NCBI RefSeq assembly: GCF_954871325.1
Contig: NC_088776.1
Coordinates: forward strand, 56,027,301-56,091,300
DNA: 64,000 bases
Direction: 5' to 3'
DNA from: Gordionus sp. m RMFG-2023
Lineage: Eukaryota; Nematomorpha; Gordioida; Chordodea; Parachordodidae
This document shows, piece by piece, positions 36,294 to 47,977 of the stretch. The notes below the pieces were generated by a model that was not told the origin of the DNA, ran no database searches, and saw nothing but the letters and a program-made list of their open reading frames with translations. Position numbers and translations under genes: made by a program. Numbering within the stretch: position 1 is the stretch's first letter; each line of letters opens with the position of its first letter.

Positions 36294-38520
36294 TTATTGG
36301 CCCTCCCAGGCTAAACGCGATTTTCTATCTCTTTTGTTTAGATATTCGGTCAAGAGACAACGCTTTCTGGCAATACGGTTTAAGTCAGCTATGGCATCAA
36401 AATTAAGAGCTTTAGTAACGGGAATAATCTTATCATCTGTTGAAAGGGCAGGACTAGAATCCCCCGCTTTGCAGAATGAGTCTTCTAATTCGTCAAAAGA
36501 GGCGCTCGTTTCGTCGAAAGAATTATCATCCTCATCAATGACCGATGAATCGTCCGATTCCTCGTTAAGAAAAATATTGCCCGATTTATCGTCAGAAAAC
36601 CCGCTTGTTTCGTTGTCAGCCCCGATCAGAGAATCACCTGTTTCATCGAATGAGTCGCTTATTTCGTTGCACGAGACATCTTACGTTATTTTTATTTTGA
36701 AAATAATAATTTATATTCATTTTGGGACAAGAAACCTATAAACAAAATCTCCAACGCAAAAATCAGAAACCTCCAAAGGTACAATTTGCACGGCCCTGCT
36801 TGGATTTTTTTTTCAAAAATTTTTTACGGCCCGACCTGGCTTTTTTTTTAAAAAAAAATTTCAGGCCTGGCCCAGATTTTTTAAAATATATTATATTTAT
36901 TTTTGATTTTTATAGCTAATAATGACATATTTGGTTTTAAAAATATATGGCCTGGAAAAAAAAAATTCAGGCCCGGGTTTGGGTATATTTTAAAAAATAT
37001 ACAGAAGTCGTCTCTGCCAAAAATCTCTTTAACATTTACAAAAGAACTAAGTTAAAACTTACCATAGCATTCCATATATACAAAAATTAACACCATCGAC
37101 AAAATATCTCAAAAGATTCTTAAAATTAAAAAAGATCTTGTTGAAAACCCCTAACATCAAGAGTGAGAGAAAATCGAGGCGTCAGCAAACTATCATGCAG
37201 TTGAAAAATCGTAAACTCTTAGAAATAGTCCAAATCGATATCTTGAGACACATAGAATATCGAAGCATCTAAAAACAGAAACCTTCCATTAAACATTCTA
37301 TTTAAAGAATTTAGCGAGGCCTTCGATAACACTGATAAGCAAGCAATGTTTAATGCCTATTTAATAATTCGGCAAGTTCGGGTATATATTGTCAAATGCA
37401 TTTAATTTTTAACTGCCGTTCTACAAGGATATGCTGTCAACTCTCCTATTCATAATAATGGTATTTTTGGGCTCGGTTCTGGTTCACAGGGAGTATGCTT
37501 TGTTAAATGGCTAACTCAAAATTTTACAGGTTCGGACATCTATTAGCGAATCTCGAGGCTTAGACAATATGTTTCTGGCTAATATATTGAGTTAACCGTT
37601 TTTAAAAAAATCGAGCCGTTTAACAACACTAGAGGTAGTTATAAAATGGGTTGGGATTTAGGCTCAATTCACAAAGAGTGCCCTTTGGGCCTGGTTCATA
37701 ACTCCGTGCTCAATTTTAATAGCCCTGCTCCAGCGATCGATGAAATATGATCCACCGCTACAAACAAAAACAGACTTAGGATAAGATTATAGATGAACTC
37801 AAGGCCGAAAAAGATGATTATGCTATTATTTTATACTAATTTAATTAGCAATTACTCTTCCTCATTAACTGTTTATATTGCTATTTAATCATCAATCCAT
37901 GACAGATTGGTAGTAACCCCCCTCCCCCAAACAACAATGTTATAGGTCCAGAAGAAATAAATATAGGTAATAGGTTTAAAAAAAATATATTGGAGGTACA
38001 AGTTGATAAGATTTTAATATTAAAAATATTTTTGGTTTACTTAATTTAACCATTTTAAATCAATAATAATTTTAATACTACACCTTAACAAGATATATAT
38101 TTTTTTTACTTGTAGGATTTTGTATTGTTTTGTTTGTGGTTCCCGCCTTGTTAATTGATGCTAGTTTAGATGAGACATCGCATTTTGCCTTATCCAAAGG
38201 TGTTGTTTCTATGGGCTTTTCAGTTTTGGTGAATGCATTTCTTTTGGGTGAACATAATTTTCTGTCAATAGGAATAGATGGACTGGCGTTCATTAAAATC
38301 GAGGCTGGGGACTTAGGTAACATCACTTTTGAAGTAGACGATTCTTGTCTAACCCTTTTCTGCTCGGGATGGTGGTACAATTTTTTGATTTCCGCGGATT
38401 TCCGCTTTCCATTAGATTCAATCGAATGATTCAAATTTTTTATTGATCCGTTTGGCGTTTTAAATAGGGGTCGCACCGGTGTCGTGGGATAAGATGGGTA
38501 GGCCTCTAAAACTTTACGCG
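36294..38520 (-). CDS. Unrecognised nuclear-looking protein, last two exons
   Basis: Exon 38110-38520 (acceptor tattttag before it, donor GTAAAA after it) and terminal exon 36294-36679 (acceptor ending taag, stop TAA at 36294-36296) join in phase to give about 264 residues. The first part is basic and rich in Ser, Pro and Lys (PTTPVRPLFKTPNG, SPASILMNASPS, CSPKRNAF), with several S/T-P sites. The second is acidic with repeated SFDE-type motifs (DSFDETGDS, NSFDETSASFDE) and ends in a basic tail (ADLNRIARKRCLLTEYLNKR). The composition suggests a regulated nuclear or cell-cycle protein; the family was not recognised. AATAAA overlaps the stop codon. The 1.4-kb intron contains two MITEs. Upstream exons were not found. 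The plus-strand frames at 36334-36741 and 38130-38429 are antisense shadows. Confidence 0.68.
36764..37016. mobile_element. GC-rich MITE with target duplication
   Basis: Left end CAGAAACCTCCAAAGGTAC, right end GTCTCTG (read on plus). Flanks gcaaaaat (36756-36763) and ccaaaaat (37017-37024) match at 7 of 8, typical of hAT. The interior has ggcccgacctggc and aggcctggccc blocks around an AT-rich core. It lies in the intron of the gene at 36294-38520. Confidence 0.75.
37494..37631. mobile_element. TAGTGTTGTTAAACGG-family hAT MITE
   Basis: Left ttgttaaatggctaactcaa and right gagccgtttaacaacacta are the family ends; the middle has tctcgaggcttagac and ttctggctaatatattgagt as in the 14870 copy. No target duplication was found. 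Sits in the intron of the 36294-38520 gene. Confidence 0.65.
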
Positions 38521-39234
38521 CTAAAATATGTTATATATATAGGAATTTCATACCAACAATTATTCATAAAATTTTTTCAAAATAAAAAGATTCTAGTTCT
38601 GATTTGAGCCATTTTAGGGGGGGGGGTCCATAATTGGCGCCAAAAATTTAGACATATAAATTATTTATGAAATCTCGCACGATTTTTAAACAATATACAA
38701 ATAAATTAGTTGTAAATGTAGTTATATGAAAAAAAAATATCTTCAAAAGATTGTTGATGAAATTATCTTAGAAGATTTTTCAATCAATTTACAATTTTTG
38801 GATCTTAGAAGTTTCTAGGCCCTTCTAATAATTATGTAAAGGTAAACCACATAAATTTGCATTACACAAATTTCCTGGCCCAAATTAGATTTTAAAAAGT
38901 TTTGGGATAGGTTACACAGATTTTCTGATATATATACAGATCACGAATGAAGGGAAATTATGGGGTTTTAAATTGATCGGCAGATCAATTTTATGATTTC
39001 AAATGCGAGTTAAAATCAGGGATCCAAGCTGAAAGCCTCTAAAAATTGGGTAGGTTTTCAAATTGGATCAAAATAAAATTTTACTATCAGACCGTGTCTT
39101 GGATCATTTTATTTTTGAAACTTATTTCTGTTAAGACCAGTCTATTCAGATTTTAACCTCGGACAACTTATTCTGCTTTGTTTTTGAGCATGTACAAAAT
39201 CCCAATAGTCCCTTTCTTTCTAAAACTTGTGTCG

Positions 39235-39411
39235 GGCCGTTATATTTTAAATCGTAATTATTAGCTGTAAAAATTAAAAATAAATTGCAATATATTTTTT
39301 TATAAAATCCAAGCCGGACCGAATTTAACTGAAAATATAAAACACGGGCAAGAGCCGAAAAATTTTTCTTTAAAAAAAATCCCGGGCGGTGTAAATGGTA
39401 CCCCTGCAGGT
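39235..39411. mobile_element. GC-rich MITE, right part
   Basis: The block gtacccctgcaggtttctg matches the end of the family, preceded by ccgggcggtg, cacgggcaagagccg and aagccggacc blocks. The left end is lost. Confidence 0.55.
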
Positions 39412-39509
39412 TTCTGATTAATTTAATAAATATTATATTTATATTAATAAAAAGGATAACAAATATATGACATTATTATAATATACGAGCAGAAAGTCCG
39501 TCAGAAATG

Positions 39510-39900
39510 ACGGGGAATCATAATATTTTTCTTAATTTGATGATTGATAAAATTAAAAAAAATTTACCTTTATTTGATCATAAATGATTCAGAAATTTCC
39601 CCCATTATTCGATGATGGACGAATTAAACATTTTCACTTTATTTGATAGTGGATGATTCGGAAATTCCCGTTTGTTTGATGATGGATGAATTAGAAATTT
39701 CCCATTTATTAGATTTGATGATGTGGATAAATCAGGAAAATAAGGATAAATTTCTGAATCATAGTTCTTGTCAAAAATGACGGGAAATAGAAATTTTATC
39801 CTTAATTCGATGATAAGAGAATCCATTTCCCCTTTATTTGATGATAAATCAGCCTAAAACAAAAAAATAAAGGGGAAATTTCTGATTCTCCATCAATGAA
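39510..39900. repeat. Degenerate tandem repeat (about 40 bp unit)
   Basis: The pattern ttgatgatggatgaatt followed by gaaatttccc recurs about seven times with variation, and a longer block with atgacgggaaat/atgacggggaat is duplicated at 39508 and 39777. Open frames here follow the repeat and are not genes. Confidence 0.6.
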
Positions 39901-40500
39901 TAAAATGAAAGATAAAAAAAAAACTAAGTGATACATAATCGCGAACGGTTCATAGTTATCTGGTTTATATCTAGAAGAATATAGACATTCATTGTTTTAT
40001 AAAGAGGGAAATGAGATACTTGATAATGAAATCTGTATATGAGAAATTATATGATATTTTAGATGGGTTTGATTTTATTTTAGAAGACCTATTTATAAGG
40101 ATTAGTTTAATCACCAAAAGTGGTAAAATGGTCACAATTTTAATTTTTTCAAAAATTTTGGACGATAGAAAAAATTATTTTCAATTATAATCAAATTTCT
40201 TTAGTTATATAAATTTTCATATTGTTCTTTAACAAATTTCAAGCATCTCATTTACTCTTCACCAAATAATGAATATATTTATTCGTCTAGTAAAACAAAA
40301 ATTCTGATTTTACGCGAAAAATAAGGTTATCTCACAGATAACATCTCTGGACTGATTATAAAGGAACAAGTCCGAAAAATTTAAGAGATGAAGGCATAAA
40401 TATTTTACAACCTTTGGTATATAAACTAATCCCTATAAAGAAGTCAAATTTAGCTAATAAAATCAAATTATAATTAACTGAAATATCATATATTTCTCAC

Positions 40501-40846
40501 TAGAGATCTGCAAAGTTAGTTCAGGCCAGGCTCGGGCCTAATTTTACTTAAATAATTGGGTTCGGGTCGGGCCGGACCTTAGAAACTTTTTTAAATATAT
40601 CTAAATTTATCAATTTTATATTGAATTTTTATGTAAAATAAAAATATTTGATTTTGTTTATCGAAATTAAACGACCATATAACATATATCTTTTATTTTG
40701 AGTAATTAAAAAAATGAATTTCTATATCTAAATAAATTCGGGCCGGGCCGGCAAAAAATTCGGGTTCGGGCTGGGCCGGCAAAACTTTTTTAAAAAAATT
40801 TCGGGCCGAGCCGGGCTTGAAAAATTAGGCCCGATGCAGATCACTA
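40501..40846. mobile_element. GC-rich hAT MITE with perfect target duplication
   Basis: Ends TAGAGATCTGCA and TGCAGATCACTA; flanks 40493-40500 and 40847-40854 are both TTTCTCAC. The 346-bp interior has repeated ggccgggccgg-type blocks. The intact flank duplication makes this the clearest member of its group. Confidence 0.88.
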
Positions 40847-41559
40847 TTTCTCACATGTAGCTTTCAATTTCTTTCCCCTCCATTAAACAATGAATTTATA
40901 TTCTTCTAGATATAAAGCAGAAAACTCTGAATCGTATATGATTATGTCACACTTAGTTATGCTATCTTCTAAGCATAATGTATTATTCCCCGTCATTGAA
41001 GGATTATCTGTTCATTTAAATATAACTCTTTTTATATCTAAAAAATATATTATACCACCCTATGAAAGGATGATAGATATTAGGGCTACCAGTTACTTCA
41101 GTTTAACCAAACCATTTTTAGAAACAAATATTTATGATATTTCTAAATCATTTTTATAAGTTATCTTATAGTCAAATCCTTTTGTTTTAAAAGTAAATTT
41201 TTGTCATATTTTTAAATAATTTTTATAAGCTACATATTCCAAATTATTTGTGTAAAAAACAAACTAATCCTATATGTGGGCGGGATCTATGATAAATATC
41301 ACCCATGTTTCACCTATAAAACCAAATCTTTTAATAAATAGTCTTTGAAAAAGTAAATTTTTGTGAATTTCCATCATTTTTATAAGTTATTAATTTCAAA
41401 TCCTTTCTGTAAAAAATCTTATAAAAGCAAATTTTTATGATATCTCTGAATCAAAAAAGTTACCTATTTAAAAGGCATAACATTAATTATTATTCAACTT
41501 TTACAATTATTTATAGAATGGAGAATAAATAGATAAAAAAAATAAGCCATTTATAAGAG

Positions 41560-41645
41560 GTCGTGATGGCATAGTGGTCGGTAAGCGGATACCACAAATG
41601 TTCAAATATGTTATTTTGTTGCGGGTTCGATTCCACCACATGGCT
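41560..41645 (+). tRNA. tRNA-like sequence (pseudogene or SINE head)
   Basis: An A-box-like tggcatagtggtc and a B-box ggttcgattcc are correctly ordered. The 7-bp ends GTCGTGA and ACATGGC pair at six positions. The length (86 nt) would suit a Ser/Leu type with a long variable arm. However, the T stem has two mismatches, the anticodon loop lacks the expected U33 and no anticodon can be assigned with confidence. It is more likely a tRNA pseudogene or tRNA-derived SINE promoter than a working tRNA. Confidence 0.4.
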
Positions 41646-44500
41646 TGTTGCACTTATTCACAAAACATGGTAAATTTTCTGTGACACGGCTTTTATTATA
41701 TAAAGGATTTTAAACATTATGCTTTATTCATAGTGAGATCCCTAACGATACGATTTAAAAGTTGATTTATTTTTAAAAATCTGTTTATGAGATCAATTTT
41801 ACTTTATTAATATTAATTCTATTTATGATAAAATTCCTAAGAATTACTGATTTTAATAAAGAACGATAGATTTCATTAAAAATTTTTTTTTAAATCGGGT
41901 GAAATACTATTGTGAATCCACGTGGAATAACCTTAACTGTAAGCATATCTCTGATGCTATTTTATGCTAAGTCTATCGAATATTTTTCTGCAAATCTGCC
42001 ACTGAAAAAGAAAAACAACGAAATTAATGCAAGGAGCCAAGAAAAAAAAATAGTTAAAAAGTGATTATTAAATCTTTTTTAAGACAGATATATAAAAAGG
42101 TATACTTGTATTCCTTTGAGATTCTTGCAAAGATAGATAATCTCAGATAATATATGTATCTTATTGATAATTTAAAAAAAATAAAAATGTTTAGCTGGAA
42201 GTTCTAGGTTATTTTTGTTTCTCTCTTATAAAATTAGTTAATTTGATATCGTTTTAAAACTATATGTAATTAATATGTATTAAGCCCCCTTCATGGTGGG
42301 ATCCGATCCGACCAATAACATATATTTTTGCCTGACCCATGAAACAATTTTATACAAGTTGTCCAACCCATCCCAAAAATCGCATATGTCCAGCCCGCTC
42401 CAACCTATATTGCTACATCTATAAATAACAGAGATAGGATATTAAAGTTTTTAGTTTAGGCTAGGATATCTTAAGAAAAATTAATTTTTAAACCTAGTCT
42501 GGATTTTTTATCAAGGGAATCGAAAATATGTGGCCTTCATATATTTTCCTTAATTTTAAAAATTATGATGGGCTAAAAAAAAATTAAGATAGTCGTTTTT
42601 ATTTTATTGAGGTGAAAGGTAGAAATTGAATATAATAATAATAATAAATATTGGTGCATATTAATGAAGGCTAATGGCCAGGTTGGGATAGAATTAAACG
42701 ACAAAAAAAACTTGGTCAAACTAGACCGACAAAGATTTGGATTATAAACCTTTAATCGGAATACAGCCAACTACTTAATTTTGAATTTTTTGTTTTGTGG
42801 ATCAGTCGAAACCTCCAACATTGACTAGACCAATCTCTAAAGAACCAAAGAATGTTATAAGAAACCGGTCCAGTCATCTCCGGAACATCGATCTTAAGTA
42901 TATATATATATATATCAATTAGCCCCATATAGTGTAATTTATAGTTTTTTAAGTGAAAATTATAATTAAGAAAAACTATTATGGATAGCTATATTTACCA
43001 CTCCCCACACCTCTTCTATGATTTGTTGGTATACTAATTATTGTTAATATATATTAAAATATCTAATACCATCGGAATGCAATTGGGATGCCAAATTTCT
43101 ATGGGCTGGAATTGGACATTGATTATAATTTATGATAGCGGTATCATGTGGAACAAACTTCGTCATACGATATTTTACGCATTCCTAAGTGTATAAAAGA
43201 AGATTAATTTTTATAGGGTGGAGTTAGCTTTTCATTATTCTTTTTATAACATTATTTTTTATACGACTTACTCATTGCTATTGTTAGCGATAAAATTAAT
43301 CAATTATTTGAAAAATATATATACATAATTAAGTGTCCTTAAGTTATATGAAGCTTTAAAGAATTTGTAAATCTTTCCTTTTTAATAGATTTTCTTCTTC
43401 TTCTTTGAGAAATAGACTTGTATCCATTCAATAAATAATATCAAAGTTATTGAAATTTATTATTAGAAGTAGTCCTCGAAATATATTTTTATTTTATTCG
43501 TTTATCAAATCGCATTATCTTTTTACTATTCAAATTCATATAATGAAAATAAACATTTTACAAAAAAAAATACAAAAATAACAACATAAACAATTTAATA
43601 CAAAACAGTTATTATGCGATAAATTAAGGTAGATTATTTATTGTATTTTCTTCAGATGTCAATATTAAATATCGGATCGGCACTGATATTTATTTAGCGT
43701 TTTTAAAAAATATCGGTTTTTGTTTTTATTATACATTTTTTTAATTTTATTTTATAAATAATTGTATAATAATAAATTAATGAAAGGAACTAATATACAG
43801 TTTATTTGTTGCAATGTTTAAAAAAAAATTAGTTTAAGATTTTATATTATTATTTTTTCCTTATATTCTCTGCAATAAGAAAAGGATTTTAAAATATCAC
43901 GATATTTATATATTGTGCGGATGTATATTATTACATATTATATTATGTAATTTAATAAAAATTAATAATAAAACAGTTCATTAAATAGTTTAATACTTAT
44001 ATATAAAACTTCATACGCTTATATTTATTATAGGCCGTGTCCAGGGTCACCTAATAATTGCATTTTATATAGGCTAAACAGCCTTTAAAATAGGACACCC
44101 TATTTTGGTTTGTTTTTAAGTATATGGTGGAATTGTTTTATTTTCGTACTTTATTCTCGGTTTTTAAATTTTTTTTTGCTTTTTATGGATATTTAGTAAT
44201 AAAATAACTAATAAGTCAACCTATGACATGGCCATAATTCTAAAAAATTTTGACGATTCTATGAAACGTTATATCGAAGTTCTACTATATGTATCAATTT
44301 TTATTTTTCCTACCTACTCCCTTCAGAATCAGATGTTATATTTTTTTTAAAAAAAAATTCTTTTCTCACAAAAACTATTTCAATTTAAAAATATTGGTTC
44401 CCTAAATTGATTATGCCCTCTTTAGTTGTCATTCATTCGTCAATTTCTATTTTCCCCAATCACCTTACTTCTTTCATGTGACTTACACATTATTTTTATA
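41646..44500. other. AT-rich stretch with transposon fragments
   Basis: No gene seen. A patch at about 42290-42425 (gggatccgatccgacc, ccagcccgctccaacc) looks like another GC-rich MITE fragment, and 43655-43730 (aatattaaatatcggatcgg) is one end of the 11398 hAT family. An (AT)n run lies at about 42899-42917. Confidence 0.45.
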
Positions 44501-44501
44501 C

Positions 44502-44660
44502 TAAATTACTTTTCCTTTGTGTCCCATATATCCGCAATTATAGCAACATATCATTTCATCTAAATCATCCAATCCTTGTTCGTCGTAATTAACGATCGTA
44601 AAAGATTTCTTCGATTTACGATGATTAGAATATTTTGCGTTCGTTTGTGTCTTGTTTTCG
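44502..44660 (-). mobile_element. Gag-like zinc-knuckle fossil
   Basis: A short minus-strand frame rich in Lys and Asp leads into CCYNCGYMGHKGK, a nucleocapsid-type knuckle. It is an isolated broken piece of a retroelement; no LTR or pol was found beside it. Confidence 0.4.
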
Positions 44661-44929
44661 TTTTGTGTGGTTAAATGGTATTGGCGCCAAATACTTGGGC
44701 ATATCTATTTGTAGGACGCCATTTTTTATTTAAAAAAATATTTTAATATTAAAATGCTAAATAAAATTACAAAAAATTCAAATTATCAGTGCAATAATTA
44801 TTCATTTAAAAAAAATATATATATTAAAAGTTAAATTCAGCTGATGACCCTTTTCTTTAGCTTACACCTAAACCAAAAACAGGTAAAGATTAAAATATTA
44901 CGCTAATTCTAGGGAAAAACTTTATTTTC

Positions 44930-45235
44930 AAACTAGCCTGGCCCACGATTTTTTTTAGACTATGCATAAAACCTCCTTTTTTAAAAAAAAAATTAGAAAA
45001 GTTTTAAAAATTTCAGAAATTTCAAAATTTTAATGAAATATTGAACATGTTTTATTTTTTATATTAAAAAAAGAAGCTTTTTCCCTTTCTGAATAAAGTT
45101 TAAGAAATTTGCGTTTTGATATTTTGTACGCAGCCTTAAAAAATTATTTACAAACCCGGCCCCTAATTTCTTTTTGCCTGGCTCGGACATTTAATTCTTT
45201 TTTAAATTTTAAAGGCTCAAAATATTTATTAAAAT
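44930..45235. mobile_element. Possible GC-rich MITE fragment
   Basis: Blocks agcctggcccacg and acccggcccc, tgcctggctcgg flank AT-rich sequence as in the GC-rich MITE family; ends are not clear. Confidence 0.35.
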
Positions 45236-45289
45236 AAAAAAACTTCCCTAGAATTATATCTTCAACCTAAATTTATGACTCCAAGTGGC

Positions 45290-45740
45290 TAATGAAGATT
45301 TCAAAAGGTTATTTATGGTGAGGATTTAGAATATGATAACAGTTTCCTCTATGGGGTGTAAAAGTCAACTAAAGAGATTGACGTTAAGAAAGAAATAACA
45401 TTCCAAAATCCTTAGTGAAATCAATATAGGTGGGGAATAGCTCAAAGTACCCTGAGGGTCTTCTCATTTATCTACGACAATAAGAAGGATGGGGAACCGT
45501 GAAATCACCAATTCATGAAAATGAGACACATGACGGCCAGAAAAGACCTGACACAAGGTGCAGAAATCTGAATAGTAGTTATAGGATAAGGAGCATTAAT
45601 TGGCTTATGAATTTGCGTCAATACTTAAACAAAGAACTATTACATAGAATCGGCAAAAAAGTGTAATTATCCCTGTATACAAAGGGAAAGGTGATTGGCG
45701 CAAGGGGCTTGTCGGTTCAGCGGATTTTATTTTAAAACCA
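45290..45740 (+). pseudogene. LINE reverse-transcriptase fragment
   Basis: The plus strand reads VIIPVYKGKGDWRKG near 45664-45708, the conserved PVYKKGD-type block before the NYRPIS motif of LINE reverse transcriptases, preceded by charged linker-like sequence. No adjacent blocks are readable. A small dead fragment. Confidence 0.55.
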
Positions 45741-45989
45741 GTTACGATTTTAAATTAAAATTTTGTTCTAAAATAGAATTCTATGATATCCATTCACTTT
45801 AGGTTGTTATAAAATTAAAAGTTTAAACATGACAAAATTGACAATATATGAAAATTAACACTCATTTAGAAAAGTTTCAGATTGATATGTAAAACTTAAA
45901 TATATGTTAAGATCATTTTAGTAATATTACCACCATTGGGGTTATTAGTATCGTGGCTTGTGGGCACAATCAATCAATTAATTTTTATG

Positions 45990-46960
45990 ATATTATTATG
46001 GTTCTCAAATATATTAACCTTTCAAATAGGAAAATTGTCACCATAAAGGATTATGAAAAGGCAATAAAATTGTTTGAAAATGATATGTCTTCAAGAAAAG
46101 TAACATCAATTACAGGTTAAGATATAATATTTATAAAATGATAATAATTATATAAATTTATCAATGCAATTCAAATTATATTTATATTTTATTTCAGATA
46201 TGAACATTTATTTACCATATATAAATATTAGCCTGATAATAAGATCAATTATTTTAAATGAATTATATAGCAAACAAAGATCTTCATATATATACTTCAT
46301 ATATATATATATATATATCTACTGTAATTGCCAATATAATGATTCAAATAATACATTTAAATAGGTATGAACGTTTTAGTTATCAGGATATTTATTTTGG
46401 CTTGATTTAATTAAATTATTTAAAAATATTTTCACAAAGGGATTATAAAAAGTGATTCACAGACTTGAGTGAGTTTATTATTTATTTTATTAAGTATAAC
46501 TACTATAAATTTTTTAAGACATTATAAAAAAAAATGGCTTGCACTATTTCCAAGATAGAACAAGATAATAAACAAAAAATATTTGATGATGAGGAGAAAA
46601 ATAAAATGGCTAATTATCTAATTTCATGAAGTAAAACCTTTTACAGTTTATCTGTTAAAAAGGTATTTAAAATTATAGCCAAAATTTTTACCACATCCCC
46701 ATTGAAGAAGCAGCTTCTATTAAGAGCAGAATAAAAAAAACCATGGAATAATAAAGATGTTTGTATTATATGTAAACAGGACTAAAAAATTTTCATAATT
46801 TTGAAGATTCGTTTCAATGCAGAGTATGTAAAGGTTATGTGAATGGGTCCTGTGCCAAAAAAGATTGCTATTTTACTAATTAACCACTTGATTCAACTAG
46901 CCCCATCAATGATCCAACTTACCATGAATTGGATCTAATAGGTATAAAAAATCACCTTTA
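45990..46960 (+). pseudogene. Decayed plus-strand coding pieces with a zinc-finger-like motif
   Basis: At 46000-46115 a frame reads MVLKYINLSNRKIVTIKDYE and continues to KVTSITG before a gttaagat donor-like site. At about 46755-46880 another reads DVCIICKQ and then FQCRVCKGYVNGSCAKKDC, a Cys-rich pattern resembling a FYVE/PHD-type finger, with a stop between. The pieces may come from one degraded gene or from unrelated sources; no family is assigned. Confidence 0.3.
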
Positions 46961-47360
46961 CTAAACCTTTTTTGGAAAGTAAATATTTAAAAAATATTGT
47001 ATATTTATAGGTAAATGTTTAAGCTATTGATAGGTATTTTACAAGATCTTATACGATTATTATGATAAGAAGAAGTAGTGGTTTAGGAATGTTGAACAAA
47101 AAACGTGTGATAAGTGATTGCAGGTGACATGTGAGAAATGAATATTGTAAATAGTGATGCCCAGAACAATAAAAAATGGAGATAAAATCAGAGGGAAAAC
47201 TAACTTACCAAGATAAATCTAAAAACTGCCATTAAACAGAAAAAATATTAATTGAAAAAAAAAGATATCACTTGCCAATCATATGTTTTTTTTTAAAATT
47301 TGTTTATTTATAATTAATTTATGAAATTTAAATATGTAGAAAAAAAATAAGTAATATAAG

Positions 47361-47595
47361 GAAGGCAAACTATACCTACTTTCTTTCCTATTGATTAAGA
47401 AATTTGGGCATTAATTTTTTTCTATAAAAAAGTAAGAAAAGGAAAGTTAACAATGCCCACTTTCTTTTCTATTAGCTTAAAATTTGTAAGTTAATTATTT
47501 TCGCTATAAATTAAGCAATAAAAGGAAGGTTAACAATACCTACCTTCTTTCCTATTAACTAAGAAATTTGTGCATTCATTTTTTCTATAAATTAT
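47361..47595. repeat. Three-unit tandem repeat, about 85 bp
   Basis: Each unit holds aggaag(g/t)(t/c)aaac(a/t)atacc(t)accttctttcc or a close variant, itself an imperfect palindrome, followed by ctattaactaagaaatttg and a T-rich run ending ctataaa. It lies about 230-380 bp downstream of the ZCCHC7-like coding region. Confidence 0.7.
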
Positions 47596-47977
47596 AAGCT
47601 CTATAAAGGCTATAAAATTTATTTTATTTTATGAAGGTTAATTGAAAGTATGGGCCAATATTGATTCCAAGAATTCATAGGTTTAGTCAAAATTTAACTA
47701 AAAAGGTGGGGGTACTATTATATAGGTTATCATCATAAATTTTATTGGAGGTCCTTAGGTCCATTTATAGGCCTTTCACCATGCTAGATTTTTATGAAAA
47801 TATTGAATAGTAGTTATTTTAAAAAGTTAACTTTTACTAATTTTTCTTTCAAATTCTTGTTTATCATGATATCTTGTATATATTTTTGGAGGGGAAAAGA
47901 GTATGTAGGTGGATATTAATCATATATTTTTGATTTAAATTTAAAAAATATATATTAGTATAAATAAATATATTGAC

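Larger units (their letters stand above)
38521..40500. other. AT-rich stretch with a MITE and a degenerate tandem repeat
   Basis: Upstream exons of the 36294-38520 gene were looked for on the minus strand without success. It contains a GC-rich MITE copy at about 39235-39411 (right end ggtacccctgcaggtttctg) and the degenerate repeat at 39510-39900. Confidence 0.45.

Noticed and set aside
36334-36741. Serine-rich plus-strand frame of 135 codons
   Set aside because: It begins without ATG and is the antisense of a minus-strand exon that has splice sites, a stop and a coherent acidic protein.
38130-38429. Plus-strand frame of 99 codons
   Set aside because: It is antisense to the exon 38110-38520 of the minus-strand gene, which joins in phase to the next exon.
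40890-41159. Plus-strand frame with ATG, 89 codons
   Set aside because: Composition is that of AT-rich chance sequence; no domain, repeat or splice context supports it.
46164-46364. Plus-strand frame rich in Tyr and Ile
   Set aside because: Most of it is a translated (AT)n microsatellite.
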